Shown here piece after piece: positions 53,449 through 62,930 of a DNA stretch of 64,000 nucleotides. Within the stretch, counting starts at the first letter, position 1, and each line of letters begins with the position of its first letter. Both the position numbers and the translations under genes were made by a program. A model generated the notes under the pieces. It searched no databases, was not told the DNA's origin, and saw only the letters and a list, made by a program, of their open reading frames with translations. Source of the DNA: Io17-Chloro-G2 sp965226825 (GTDB lineage: Bacteria > Chloroflexota > Dehalococcoidia > Lucifugimonadales > UBA3495); NCBI GenBank assembly GCA_965226825.1, contig CBDDED010000003.1:2604001-2668000 (forward strand). The letters run 5' to 3'.

Positions 53449-55347
53449 ATGTTGCGACCTTGGTTCCGAACATCAAGAATTCTGGTGACTTTCCCGCTGG
53501 TGTTGGCCCTAGTGTTCGCCGTCGCTTGCGGTTCCACCACCGCCGAACCGGAGACCATCGTAAGAGAGGTCACCAAACAGGTTGAAGTTGTCACCGAAAC
53601 CGAAGTCACCAAGGTGGTGCCTGTAGAAGTGACCCAAGAGGAAGTGAAGGTGGTTGTCGCCACCCCTCTCCCCACCCTCGAAGCGGTTTCAATGGAAGTG
53701 ATCAAGGGCGAAAGCTTTAACTTCCCGATCAAGCCCGCCTGGGTCCGGAACGGGAAGGTGACCGACACGGTGCTTGAAATTGGAAAGCGGAGCAACCCCG
53801 GGGCTTGGGACGCTCACTACGCCGGAAACCTGTTCTCGGCCCTGGTGCCAACCGCTCCCCAGTTCAGCCAATTGACCCGTTACAACCCGGTTAATCCCCC
53901 CGAGATTGTGGGTGACCTGGCTCGCGGTTGGGACATCAGCCCCGACGGCACCGAGTACACCTTCCGGCTGCACGATGCCACCTGGACCGATGGCACGCCG
54001 GTTACCGCCGACGACATTGTATACTCCCTGGACCGGATTACAGACCCCGACGCGATCCGGTCCCGAACCAGGGTTCTTTCCGACTTCTATGAGCGCGGCA
54101 CCGCCGAGGCCATAGACGACAAAACTGTAAGAGTGCCCCTCAAATTCCCGGCGGCTACCTTCCTCCCCAACCTGTCCACCGACTACATGAAGATGTACGC
54201 CCGGCACAACGCCGAGCCGCTGACCCAGGACGAGGCTAATCTTGCATTTGGCCTGATTGGGTCGGGCCCCTGGATTCTGACGAAGTTCGAGCCCAACGTG
54301 GTGTTCGAGTACGAACGCAACCCCAACTACTTCGGCGCCGGGCGCCCGTTCATGGCTGGCTTGCGGTTCAATATTGTTGGCACCAGTTATCAAAGGGTCT
54401 ACAGCTCGTTGCAAGTAGGCCAGATCTTTTCAACCGAGGGTCCGTTGAGTTCCGGCTACCGGCCCGAGGACGTGTTCCGAACCCAGGAAGACACTAATGG
54501 GCGTGTGAGGGCTCTGACGTTAAAGAATGGCTCGGGTTCAGTTTTCATATTGCACACCAACAAACCCCCCTTCGACGACCCGAGAGTCCGGCGCGCCTTC
54601 TATCTGGGAATCGATAGGGCAGAGATAGTAGATGTTCTTTACTGCCAGAATGATTATGGCCAGTGTTTCGGGGGGCCAAACCATTTCGCCATTGGATCCG
54701 TCGGTGGTGTGCCGGTGGAAACGCCGGAAGACCTCGCCAAGCGACCCGGATACGGCCCGTCCGACGACCGAGTCGACGACTACGCCGAGGCAAAAAGGCT
54801 CCTGACGGAGGCCGGGTACCCCGATGGAATTGAGGTGCGCCTGAACAGTGGCAACCAAGCCACAACGGTGAAACAGGCCGAATTGGCCACCGAGCAACTG
54901 CGGAGAAACGTCGGGATCGACATAAAAATTGATGCAGTGGATACCGCGGCCAACATGCAGCGGTTGAGGGAATCATCACACGAAATAACACAAAACACGG
55001 CGGCGACGATCATTCCCGACGCTGCGGACAACATTAATCAGCATTTCTTGCAGAACATCTTGAAGAACCCGAACAACTGGGCCGATTCCAGGATGGACGA
55101 GTTGCTGGCGGCCCAGTCGAGGGAGATTGATGCCGGCAAGCGCCAGGAGATCTTCCGTGAAATGGTGGATATCCTCCACAAGGGAGAAAGCCACGTGGTC
55201 CCGCTGGTGCGTTTCGACCAGGGCGGGCTGATGGACTACCGCATCCAGGGGTACCACGTCCCGACTTCCATCCAGTTGGTTCACTCCTGGGACCAGGTCT
55301 GGTGGGACGCGGACGCTGAGTGCCCCGACGAAAAGGGCTGTAAATAA
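53449..55347 (+). CDS. ABC transporter substrate-binding lipoprotein, family 5 (copy 2 of 4)
   Basis: The 632-residue product starts MLRPWFRTSRIL like copy 1, with the same lipobox (FAVACGSTT) and linker, and ends DAECPDEKGCK. Copy 1 and copy 2 are 30 bp apart with AGGAGG before the ATG and no terminator, so they are probably cotranscribed. The binding-site half (for example GGPNHFAIGSVGGVPVE) is closer to copy 4 than to copy 1, which suggests differing duplication times or gene conversion. Ligand unknown. Confidence 0.93.
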   Translation: MLRPWFRTSRILVTFPLVLALVFAVACGSTTAEPETIVREVTKQVEVVTETEVTKVVPVEVTQEEVKVVVATPLPTLEAVSMEVIKGESFNFPIKPAWVRNGKVTDTVLEIGKRSNPGAWDAHYAGNLFSALVPTAPQFSQLTRYNPVNPPEIVGDLARGWDISPDGTEYTFRLHDATWTDGTPVTADDIVYSLDRITDPDAIRSRTRVLSDFYERGTAEAIDDKTVRVPLKFPAATFLPNLSTDYMKMYARHNAEPLTQDEANLAFGLIGSGPWILTKFEPNVVFEYERNPNYFGAGRPFMAGLRFNIVGTSYQRVYSSLQVGQIFSTEGPLSSGYRPEDVFRTQEDTNGRVRALTLKNGSGSVFILHTNKPPFDDPRVRRAFYLGIDRAEIVDVLYCQNDYGQCFGGPNHFAIGSVGGVPVETPEDLAKRPGYGPSDDRVDDYAEAKRLLTEAGYPDGIEVRLNSGNQATTVKQAELATEQLRRNVGIDIKIDAVDTAANMQRLRESSHEITQNTAATIIPDAADNINQHFLQNILKNPNNWADSRMDELLAAQSREIDAGKRQEIFREMVDILHKGESHVVPLVRFDQGGLMDYRIQGYHVPTSIQLVHSWDQVWWDADAECPDEKGCK

Positions 55348-55377
55348 CGTCGCCCGCGCCTACGAGGAGAAATGACA

Positions 55378-57279
55378 ATGTTACGACCTTGGTTCCGAAC
55401 ATCAAGAACCCTGGTGATTGTCCCGCTGGTGTTGGCCGTAGTGGTCGCCGTCGCTTGCGGTTCCACCACCGCCGAACCTGAGACCATTGTAAGAGAGGTC
55501 ACCAAACAGGTTGAAGTTGTCACCGAAACCGAAGTCACCAAGGTGGTACCCGTAGAAGTGACCCAAGAGGAAGTGAAAGTGATTGTCGCCACTCCTCTCC
55601 CCACGCCCGAATCGCTTTCTATGGAAGTTGTCCTGAAGGGCGAAAGCTTCAACTTCCCCATAAGGCCCGCCTGGGTCAGCAAAGGGATCAGGTCCGACAC
55701 GGTCCTGGAAATCGGCACTAGGACCAACCCGGGATCGTGGGACCCCCACTATGGCGGCCACCTGTACGAGTCCCTAATACCCACCGCGCCTATATTCAGC
55801 CAACTGACCCGTTACAACCCGGTTAATCCCCCCGAGATTGTGGGTGATCTGGCTCGCGGGTGGGATATCAGCCCGGACGGCGCCGAGTACACCTTCCGGC
55901 TTCACGATGCCACCTGGGCCGACGGTATGCCGGTTACCGCCGACGACATTGTGTTTTCCCTGGACCGGATTACCGACCCCGACGCCATCCGATCCCGGAC
56001 CCGGGTCCTAAGCGGTTTCTACGAGCCCGGCACGGCAGAGGCAATAGACGACAAGACAGTAAGGGTTCCCCTCAAATTCCCGGCTGCCACCTTCCTGCCC
56101 AACCTATCGACCGACTACATGAAAATGTACGCCAGGCACAACGCCGAGGCGCTAACCCAAGACGAGGCGAACATTGCACATAATCTGGTTGGGTCGGGGC
56201 CTTGGATACTCAAAAGATTCGAACCCAACATAATTTATGAGTTCGAACGCAACCCCAACTACTTCGGCGCCGGCCGGCCTTTCCTTGCCGGTTTGAAGTT
56301 CAACATTCTTGGGCGCAACCTGGCTCGATTGTACGGCTCGCTGGCGGTAGGTCAGATCTATTCCACCGATAGCCCGATGAGTTCCGGCTACCCGCCCGAT
56401 GACGTGTACCGAATTCAAGAAGAAACCAATGGACGGCTCAGGGCTCTGACCCTCCAGAATGGCTCGGGTTCAGTGTACATCCTCCATACCAACAAGCCCC
56501 CCTTCGACGACCCACGAGTCCGGCGCGCCTTCTCTCTGGGGATTGACCGGGCTGAGGCTGTAAACATTCTGTACTGCCAAAATGACTACGGCCAGTGTTT
56601 CGGCAGGGCAAACTACTTCGGCGTCGGTTCCGTTGGCGGCGTCCCAGTGGAACCATTGGAAGAGCTCGCCATGCGCCCCGGATACGGACCTTCCGACCAA
56701 CGCGCCGGTGACTACGCTGAGGCCAAAAAGCTCCTGACAGAAGCCGGGTACCCGGATGGCCTGGATGTTCAACTGAACATTCAAAACTCTACCCGGTCCT
56801 TGAGCCTGGCAGAAATATTCACCGAACAACTGAAGAGGAATATCGGCGTGGTCATGACGATTAACCCGGTGGACTCAGCTTCCACCATGCAGAGGTTGGG
56901 GGATTCGGAACTCCACGTTACCCACAACACCGCGGCGACAATCATTCCAGACGCCGCAGACAACCTCAACCAGCATTTCCTGCAAAACATCTTGAAGAAT
57001 CCCGACAACTGGTCCGATCCTCGGGTAGACGAACTGTTGGATGCTCAGGCCGGGGAAGTCAACGTAGAAAAGCGCCAGGCAATGTTCCAGGAAATCGTGG
57101 AAATCCTTCACAAGGGAGAAAGCCACGTCGTTCCGCTGGTGCGGTATGACCAGGGCGGCCTGATGGACTACCGGATCCAGGGGTATCACGTCCCCACTTC
57201 TATCCAGTTAATCCACTCTTGGGACCAGGTCTGGTGGGACGCGGACGCCGAGTGTCCCGACGAAAAGGGGTGCCAGTAA
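55378..57279 (+). CDS. ABC transporter substrate-binding lipoprotein, family 5 (copy 3 of 4)
   Basis: The 633-residue product keeps the lipobox (VAVACGSTT), linker, YTFRLHDATWADGMPVTADDIVFS and the C-terminal DAECPDEKGCQ. It differs most near residues 85-110 (KGIRSDTVLEIGTRTNPGSWDPHYGGHLYESL) and in the second lobe (MTINPVDSASTM), so it may bind a different ligand. It lies 30 bp after copy 2 and is followed by a strong terminator, ending the first transcription unit. Confidence 0.93.
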   Translation: MLRPWFRTSRTLVIVPLVLAVVVAVACGSTTAEPETIVREVTKQVEVVTETEVTKVVPVEVTQEEVKVIVATPLPTPESLSMEVVLKGESFNFPIRPAWVSKGIRSDTVLEIGTRTNPGSWDPHYGGHLYESLIPTAPIFSQLTRYNPVNPPEIVGDLARGWDISPDGAEYTFRLHDATWADGMPVTADDIVFSLDRITDPDAIRSRTRVLSGFYEPGTAEAIDDKTVRVPLKFPAATFLPNLSTDYMKMYARHNAEALTQDEANIAHNLVGSGPWILKRFEPNIIYEFERNPNYFGAGRPFLAGLKFNILGRNLARLYGSLAVGQIYSTDSPMSSGYPPDDVYRIQEETNGRLRALTLQNGSGSVYILHTNKPPFDDPRVRRAFSLGIDRAEAVNILYCQNDYGQCFGRANYFGVGSVGGVPVEPLEELAMRPGYGPSDQRAGDYAEAKKLLTEAGYPDGLDVQLNIQNSTRSLSLAEIFTEQLKRNIGVVMTINPVDSASTMQRLGDSELHVTHNTAATIIPDAADNLNQHFLQNILKNPDNWSDPRVDELLDAQAGEVNVEKRQAMFQEIVEILHKGESHVVPLVRYDQGGLMDYRIQGYHVPTSIQLIHSWDQVWWDADAECPDEKGCQ

Positions 57280-57355
57280 GAAAACACCCGGCTGCCCCGG
57301 CCACGCTTCCGGGTTGAATAACACCTCGCGTTAAGAGGGTTCTCAAGCAAAGAAG

Positions 57356-57389
57356 ACGCCCCACTAAATTTAGTGGGGCGTTGGTTTTT
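57356..57389 (+). terminator. intrinsic terminator after SBP copy 3
   Basis: A perfect palindrome ACGCCCCACTAAA/TTTAGTGGGGCGT (57356-57381) followed by TGGTTTTT ends the first SBP unit. A related stem with the same flanking sequence follows copy 4. Confidence 0.85.
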
Positions 57390-57495
57390 GCAAGGTGGCG
57401 AAGCGTTTGTATCGCGCCGAGGGGACCCTCATTTCCTGGCTCGGGAATTATCCAAGGCTCTCCATTGGACGGGGATTTCAGGTTATTCAGATATG

Positions 57496-57523
57496 TTGAC
57501 ATAGGTATTCCGGGCGGTATACA
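57496..57523 (+). promoter_or_regulatory. promoter upstream of the fourth SBP gene
   Basis: TTGACA (57496-57501), 16 bp spacer and TATACA (57518-57523); -35, spacer and leader length match the promoter at 51315-51342. It shows copy 4 is a separate transcription unit. Confidence 0.7.
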
Positions 57524-57529
57524 TTTGCC

Positions 57530-57701
57530 AACGGCCTTGAGGTTCGCCTTTGGGCCGATGTTTATGTTGCGGCAGCGCGTTGCCCAGGTTCAGACTCGAA
57601 TTGGACCCGGCAACGTCTCAGGCAACCCGTTGGTTCCACGGTGGTTGTGAGGTTAACTCCACAAGCGCCGGTGTTGGTTGGATATATTAGGAGGAAAAGC
57701 A
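57530..57701 (+). promoter_or_regulatory. conserved 5' leader of the fourth SBP gene
   Basis: About 172 bases, equal in length to the leader of copy 1 and sharing CGTCTCAGGCAACCC at about 93 bases from the ATG. The terminator of the previous unit lies upstream in the same 422 bp gap. Confidence 0.35.
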
Positions 57702-59600
57702 ATGTTGCGACCCTGGTTCCGGACCTCAAGAATCCTGGCGGTTGTTCCACTGATTTTGGCCCTGGCTTTCTCGGCCGCCTGTGGCTCAACCACCGCCGAA
57801 CCGGAGACCATCGTAAGAGAGGTCACCAAACAGGTTGAAGTTGTGACCGAAGTCGATATCACGAAGGTGGTCCCGGTAGAGGTGACCCAAGAGGAAGTGA
57901 AGCTAGTAGTTGCCACTCCTCTACCCACTTCCGTAGCGGTTTCTATGGAAGTGGTCAAGGGCGAAAGCTTCAACTTCCCGATCAAACCCGCCTGGGTCCG
58001 GGGAGGCAAAGTGTCCGACCTGGTGTTGGACTTTGGAGCCAGAAACAACCCCGGAGCGTGGGACGCCCACTTCGCCGGCAACCTTTTCTCAGGCTTGGTG
58101 CCAACCGCTCCCCAATTCAGCCAGTTGACCCGCTTCAACCCGGCCAACCCCAGTGAGATTGTGGGCGACTTGGCCCGGGGGTGGGACATCAACGCCGACG
58201 GCACCGAGTACACCTTCAGGCTCCACGATGCCACCTGGAGCGATGGCCAGCCGGTTACCGCCGACGACATTGTTTACTCCCTGGACCGGATTACCGACCC
58301 CGACGCCATCCGGTCCCGAACCCGGGTCCTCGGCAGCTTCTATGAGCGCGGCACCGCCACTGCCGTGGACGACAAAACAGTTAAGGTGCCCCTCAAGTTC
58401 CCGGCGGCCACCTTTCTGCCCAACATGTCTACCGATTACATGAAAATGTACGCCCGGCACAACGCCGAGCAATTGACCCAGGACGAGGCCAATCTCGCGT
58501 TCGGTCTGATCGGGTCCGGCGCTTGGATTCTCAAGAATTTCGAGCCAAACGTTGTGTTTGAATACGAACGCAATCCTAACTACTTTGGCGCCGGCCGGCC
58601 CTTCCTGGGCGGCTTGAAATTCAATATCATCGGGCGCAGTTACCAACGGGTCTACAGTTCGCTCCAAGTAGGCCAGATCTTTTCGACCGAGGGCCCGCTC
58701 AGTTCCGGCTATCGCCCAGAAGAAGTGTTCCGGGTCCAGGAAGACACCAATGGGCGCATGAGGGCCCTGACACTGAAGAACGGTTCGGGCTCGGTATTCA
58801 TCCTGCATACCAACAAACCCCCGTTCGACGACCCCAGGGTGCGGCGCGCCTTCTCCCTGGGACTCGACCGGGCGGAGATAGTGGACGTTCTTTACTGCCA
58901 GAACGACTACGGCCAATGCTTCGGCGGGCCCAACCACTTCGCCATTGGGTCGGTAGGCGGCGTAATGGTGGAACCGCCGGAAGAACTCGCCATGCGTCCC
59001 GGGTACGGGCCTTCCGACCAACGAGCGGAAGACTATGCAGAGGCGAAGAAGCTTCTGGCAGACGCCGGATATCCTAACGGAATTGAGGTCAACCTGAACG
59101 TTAGTATGAGTTCCGGCTCCTTGCAGCAGTCCGAGATCGCAACTGAACAGCTGAGAAGAAACGTTGGGATAGACGTAAGGCTTGATTCGGTGGACACGGC
59201 CGCCAACATGCAGCGGTTGGGAGAGTCTGTACTCAACTTGACCCACAACACGGCGGCGACGATCATACCCGATGCGGCCGACAACATGGACCAGCACTTC
59301 CTGCAAGACATCTTGAAAAACCCCGACAACTGGTCAGATGCCCGGCTGGACGAGCTGTTGGCGGCTCAGGCGAAGGAAATCGATAGCGAAAAACGGCAGG
59401 CTACCTTCCAGGAAATGGTGGAAATCCTCCACAAGGGAGAAAGCCACGTGGTTCCGCTGGTGCGGTTTGACCAGGGTGGCCTGATGGACTATCGCATCCG
59501 GGGATATCACGTCCCAACTTCCATCCAATTGGTCCACTCCTGGGACCAGATCTGGTGGGACGCTGACGCCGAATGTCCCGACGAAAGGGGCTGCAAATAG
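57702..59600 (+). CDS. ABC transporter substrate-binding lipoprotein, family 5 (copy 4 of 4)
   Basis: The 632-residue product has the lipobox FSAACGSTT, the linker, and WSDGQPVTADDIVYS; the end reads DAECPDERGCK. It carries its own promoter, a 172-base leader and AGGAGG before ATG 57702. Within the first half it resembles copy 1; in the second half it has GGPNHFAIGSVGG like copy 2. As with the others, no permease or ATPase gene is nearby. Ligand unknown. Confidence 0.93.
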   Translation: MLRPWFRTSRILAVVPLILALAFSAACGSTTAEPETIVREVTKQVEVVTEVDITKVVPVEVTQEEVKLVVATPLPTSVAVSMEVVKGESFNFPIKPAWVRGGKVSDLVLDFGARNNPGAWDAHFAGNLFSGLVPTAPQFSQLTRFNPANPSEIVGDLARGWDINADGTEYTFRLHDATWSDGQPVTADDIVYSLDRITDPDAIRSRTRVLGSFYERGTATAVDDKTVKVPLKFPAATFLPNMSTDYMKMYARHNAEQLTQDEANLAFGLIGSGAWILKNFEPNVVFEYERNPNYFGAGRPFLGGLKFNIIGRSYQRVYSSLQVGQIFSTEGPLSSGYRPEEVFRVQEDTNGRMRALTLKNGSGSVFILHTNKPPFDDPRVRRAFSLGLDRAEIVDVLYCQNDYGQCFGGPNHFAIGSVGGVMVEPPEELAMRPGYGPSDQRAEDYAEAKKLLADAGYPNGIEVNLNVSMSSGSLQQSEIATEQLRRNVGIDVRLDSVDTAANMQRLGESVLNLTHNTAATIIPDAADNMDQHFLQDILKNPDNWSDARLDELLAAQAKEIDSEKRQATFQEMVEILHKGESHVVPLVRFDQGGLMDYRIRGYHVPTSIQLVHSWDQIWWDADAECPDERGCK

Positions 59601-59669
59601 CGCCGCCGCTCCGACCAGGCTCCTGGCCTGAATAACCCCTCCCGTTAAGCGGGATACCCACGCAAAGAA

Positions 59670-59704
59670 AGCGCCCCACCGAATTCGGTGGGGCGCTTCT
59701 GTTT
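59670..59704 (+). terminator. intrinsic terminator after SBP copy 4
   Basis: AGCGCCCCACCGAA/TTCGGTGGGGCGCT, a 28-base perfect palindrome, then TCTGTTT. It lies between the convergent copy 4 and D-aminoacylase-like genes and may serve both. Confidence 0.8.
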
Positions 59705-59737
59705 CGCCGGTTTGGACTCTCGAAGCAAGAACGGCGT

Positions 59738-61414
59738 TTAACCGACCATATCGTAGCTCCGCATCAGTTTACCGGGCAGGGCCCCAGTGCAGTCAGTCCC
59801 TTCAAAGGTAACCGTTCCGTTGACCAGGGTATATCTCAGCCCGGTGGGTTTCTGGACCAGCCGCCGCTCCCCACCGGGGAAGTCGGTGTCGAAACGGGGC
59901 TTGTCATACAGGAACCCCAGTTCATCAAGGTCATAGACTATTATGTCGGCCCAATCGCCGACCCGCAGGGTGCCCCGGTTTTTAAAATCAGCGAACCAGG
60001 CGGGGTAGGCGCTGATTTTCTGGTGCGCCTGCTCCAAACTCATCAGGCCAATGTCCCGGACCCAGTGGGCCAAGAAGTAGACCGGCCAGGTGCTGTTGGT
60101 CAAAAACCTGGTGTGGGCGCCGCCATCGGAGACCGAGACGTGAGTGTACGGGTTCAGGATCCGGTCTGCCCTGGCCTCGTCTCCCTGTGGGGCCGCCGGA
60201 TGGCTGAACTCGGTTTCCAGGTCCTCATCCAACGCCAGGTCCAGGAAAGCGTCCACGGGATGTTTGCCGTCGGCCTCAGCGATTTCGGCAATCGTCATGC
60301 CAGCGTACTTGGTGTTGCGGTCTTGGGCAACCTCCACCACTATAACCCGGGCCCAATCGGTCCTGGCGTTGGGCCGCTCCTCCACGTCCCGCTTCATACC
60401 TACCCGAACGCCATCCTCAGACAGCTTGGCAATACGCTCTTCCCTGGAGCCGACCAGGGGCTGGACCCAGTTGGGCATGTAGTCGAAAAGGTTGTACTCC
60501 GACAACTTAAACTCGGCATCTGTGGGGACCGCTCCCTGTTGGGCCAGCACCGGCAACCCTTCGGCCCGGACCTCCTTCAACCACTCGAACCCCTCGTCGT
60601 CACCCAACACGACATGCAGGGGACGGCCGCTCATCCGGACCATCTCCGCCAACATCGCCCTCTGGTCGGCCCGGTCGTCGGAGATACCGATGGTCCAACC
60701 GATGTGCCCGACACCGAACTGCCCCAGGACCTGCGCCAGGGCCATAAACTCCTCTTTTGAAGCCACGTGGCTGGGGAGCCAACTGCCATCCTCCGGCCGG
60801 TCCTCCAAGTTTTTGTCGGCGGAAATACCGAAGGCACCGGCCTTCATCGATTCGAAAACAATCTGCTTCATCTGGTCGAGCTCGCCTGGCGTCACCGATG
60901 TCCGTTCCCGGGCCGGAATCATCCCCAGGACGTAGCCTCGCAGGGGTGAAAAGGGTATCAGCGCACCGACGTTAACGCCGAGACCCTGACGGTCCAGGCT
61001 GTCCATGTATTCCGGAAAGGTTTCCCAGTCCCAGCGCATACCCAGCCGCATTGATTCCAAGGGGATAGCCTCAATGCGGTTCATCATCCGCATGTTCAGG
61101 TCCCGGTCTTCCGGCCTGGTTGGAGCAAAGCCGAAACCGCACTGGCCCACGGTCAAGGAGGTCACGCCAAACCAACCGGACAGGGTTGCGTAAGGGTCCC
61201 AGTTCAGCTGTGCATCGTAGTGGGTATGCAGATCGACGGCGCCCGGGGCCACGATGTGGCCGCTGGCATCCAACTCTTTGGCTCCACCCGCGGTGATCCT
61301 GCCGCTGATCATTGCAACCCGTCCGTTCTTGATGGCCAGGTCGGCGCGGTACCTAGGGATTCCGGTACCGTCGACTATGGTTCCGCCCCGGATAACTAGA
61401 TCGAATTCAGGCAT
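59738..61414 (-). CDS. N-acyl-D-amino-acid deacylase family amidohydrolase
   Basis: The 558-residue metal-dependent amidohydrolase starts EFDLVIRGGTIVDGTGIPRYRADLAI and carries the zinc motif VDLHTHYDAQLNWDP. The segment GDWADIIVYDLDELGF and the composite beta-sandwich plus TIM barrel fit D-aminoacylase-type enzymes that remove acyl groups from N-acyl-D-amino acids. ATG 61414 has GAAGGAGG upstream; 48 in-frame residues before it have no family similarity. It faces the SBP array tail to tail. Exact substrate unproven. Confidence 0.9.
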   Translation of the reverse strand: MPEFDLVIRGGTIVDGTGIPRYRADLAIKNGRVAMISGRITAGGAKELDASGHIVAPGAVDLHTHYDAQLNWDPYATLSGWFGVTSLTVGQCGFGFAPTRPEDRDLNMRMMNRIEAIPLESMRLGMRWDWETFPEYMDSLDRQGLGVNVGALIPFSPLRGYVLGMIPARERTSVTPGELDQMKQIVFESMKAGAFGISADKNLEDRPEDGSWLPSHVASKEEFMALAQVLGQFGVGHIGWTIGISDDRADQRAMLAEMVRMSGRPLHVVLGDDEGFEWLKEVRAEGLPVLAQQGAVPTDAEFKLSEYNLFDYMPNWVQPLVGSREERIAKLSEDGVRVGMKRDVEERPNARTDWARVIVVEVAQDRNTKYAGMTIAEIAEADGKHPVDAFLDLALDEDLETEFSHPAAPQGDEARADRILNPYTHVSVSDGGAHTRFLTNSTWPVYFLAHWVRDIGLMSLEQAHQKISAYPAWFADFKNRGTLRVGDWADIIVYDLDELGFLYDKPRFDTDFPGGERRLVQKPTGLRYTLVNGTVTFEGTDCTGALPGKLMRSYDMVG

Positions 61415-61694
61415 CTCGTCCTCCTTCGTCATAGATTCTCGGATGATTAGGACATTACTGTCATCAACGGTTGCATGGTAGCCTTGACCGGCAACCCTTG
61501 TCCACAAATGGCGGATGAATCGTAACCTTAAAACTGGGGTAGCCGACGGAATCGACACCGAACGCGTGCCCGGTCAGGACAGCGCCAATTCCAAAGAAGA
61601 TATAGCCGGCAGGTGGAGGGAAAGGGGGCGCCACCCAAACCGGTCAGTTTAACCCAGGTGAGGGTGACGCTCTTCGTGGCGGAGATGGGCTTGA

Positions 61695-62720
61695 CTAGGA
61701 CGCTATTCGGTAGACCCGGGCGGCGGTGTCGTGGAACATGTCGGCCCGCTCGGTGGCCGAGTAGCCCGAGGAAAGACGCTTGAAAGCGTTGTACATCACG
61801 TTGTAAGAGTAAGAAACCTTGTCCACCGGGAAATTGCTTTCGAACATGCTCCGATTGGGGCCGAATTGCTCGATGCAGTAATTCATGAAGGGGGCCATGG
61901 ACTCGGCCAACTCCTCCGACCCGATTGGCTGGTCCCGCAGGTGCCAGTCGAATCCGGTGCGCGGCATACCAATGCCGCCCAATTTGACATGGACGTTGGG
62001 GCACTCGGCAACCGCGGCGATTCCGCCTCGCCAGACGCTCAACACTTCGTCATTCCGGTTGGCGTAGGGCCCGTCCCGCAACACCCCGCCGATGTGGTTC
62101 AGGATTATGGTCAGTTCCGGGACCGCCCGGGCAAAATCCGCCAACTCCGGCAGCTGGTGAAAGAACATCCAGCCTTCCAGTGACAGTCCCATCCGAGCGA
62201 GCACCCGGGCGCCCGCTCGAAACCCGTCGCTGGCCAACTGCCCCGGCATGGCGTGGGCCGCGGTGTTTTCCACCGCCGGATTCGAGTCGTAGGTAACCGA
62301 GTGGCGGATGCCGCGAAACCGGTTCGGGCTGGCCTCCTGAAGGGCTTCCAGCACCGGCGCAACGCCATCTCCAAGGTTCAAGTTAGCGTGGCCCACGATT
62401 GCCGCCGCGGCCCGGCACGGACCGTATAGCCCGCTGGCGCTGGCAGCCGCCAGACCCTGAACGAATTCCACCTCGCCCACCGGGCGCATCTCCTCAGAAC
62501 CGTCCGTCCGATACATCGACCTGGCTTCCACAAACACCGTGGATTGCACGTTGTGACCGCTGTTACAGTCTGCGGCCAACTCATGGAGCAGATACCGCTG
62601 ATAGGGGATACGCGCGGTCCGATAGTCCCAAAAGTGATGGTGAGGATCACAAATGGGCATTTCCGGCTCCAGGGTCGCTTCCTGAGTCAGGGCCAACCAG
62701 TCGTTTCCGCCAAATGGCAT
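61695..62720 (-). CDS. amidohydrolase-2 family protein (LigI-like)
   Basis: The 341-residue TIM-barrel protein begins with ICDPHHHFWD and has a conserved His in IILNHIGGVL and an acidic site in RSMFESNFPVDK. The family hydrolyses lactone or decarboxylates aromatic acids (2-pyrone-4,6-dicarboxylate hydrolase is a member). It lies 280 bp upstream of the D-aminoacylase-like gene on the same strand. Substrate unknown. Confidence 0.9.
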   Translation of the reverse strand: MPFGGNDWLALTQEATLEPEMPICDPHHHFWDYRTARIPYQRYLLHELAADCNSGHNVQSTVFVEARSMYRTDGSEEMRPVGEVEFVQGLAAASASGLYGPCRAAAAIVGHANLNLGDGVAPVLEALQEASPNRFRGIRHSVTYDSNPAVENTAAHAMPGQLASDGFRAGARVLARMGLSLEGWMFFHQLPELADFARAVPELTIILNHIGGVLRDGPYANRNDEVLSVWRGGIAAVAECPNVHVKLGGIGMPRTGFDWHLRDQPIGSEELAESMAPFMNYCIEQFGPNRSMFESNFPVDKVSYSYNVMYNAFKRLSSGYSATERADMFHDTAARVYRIAS

Positions 62721-62930
62721 GAGGAAACCTCCGTTTCAGAGCTTGGGAACCCAATAGTATCACACCGCCGGAACCGAATCGCCCAGCGCCGAGGTCCGCC
62801 GGGGACGGCCTCCCGCCAACCTGGGAGATTGTCGGGCAGATTGGGACCCGCCGGTTCACCGTCATGCCGGTTGTTGCGGCGGCGGGCCCGGTGTGTTAAT
62901 TAAGGAGAGCATGAATATGGAGGTGCACGC

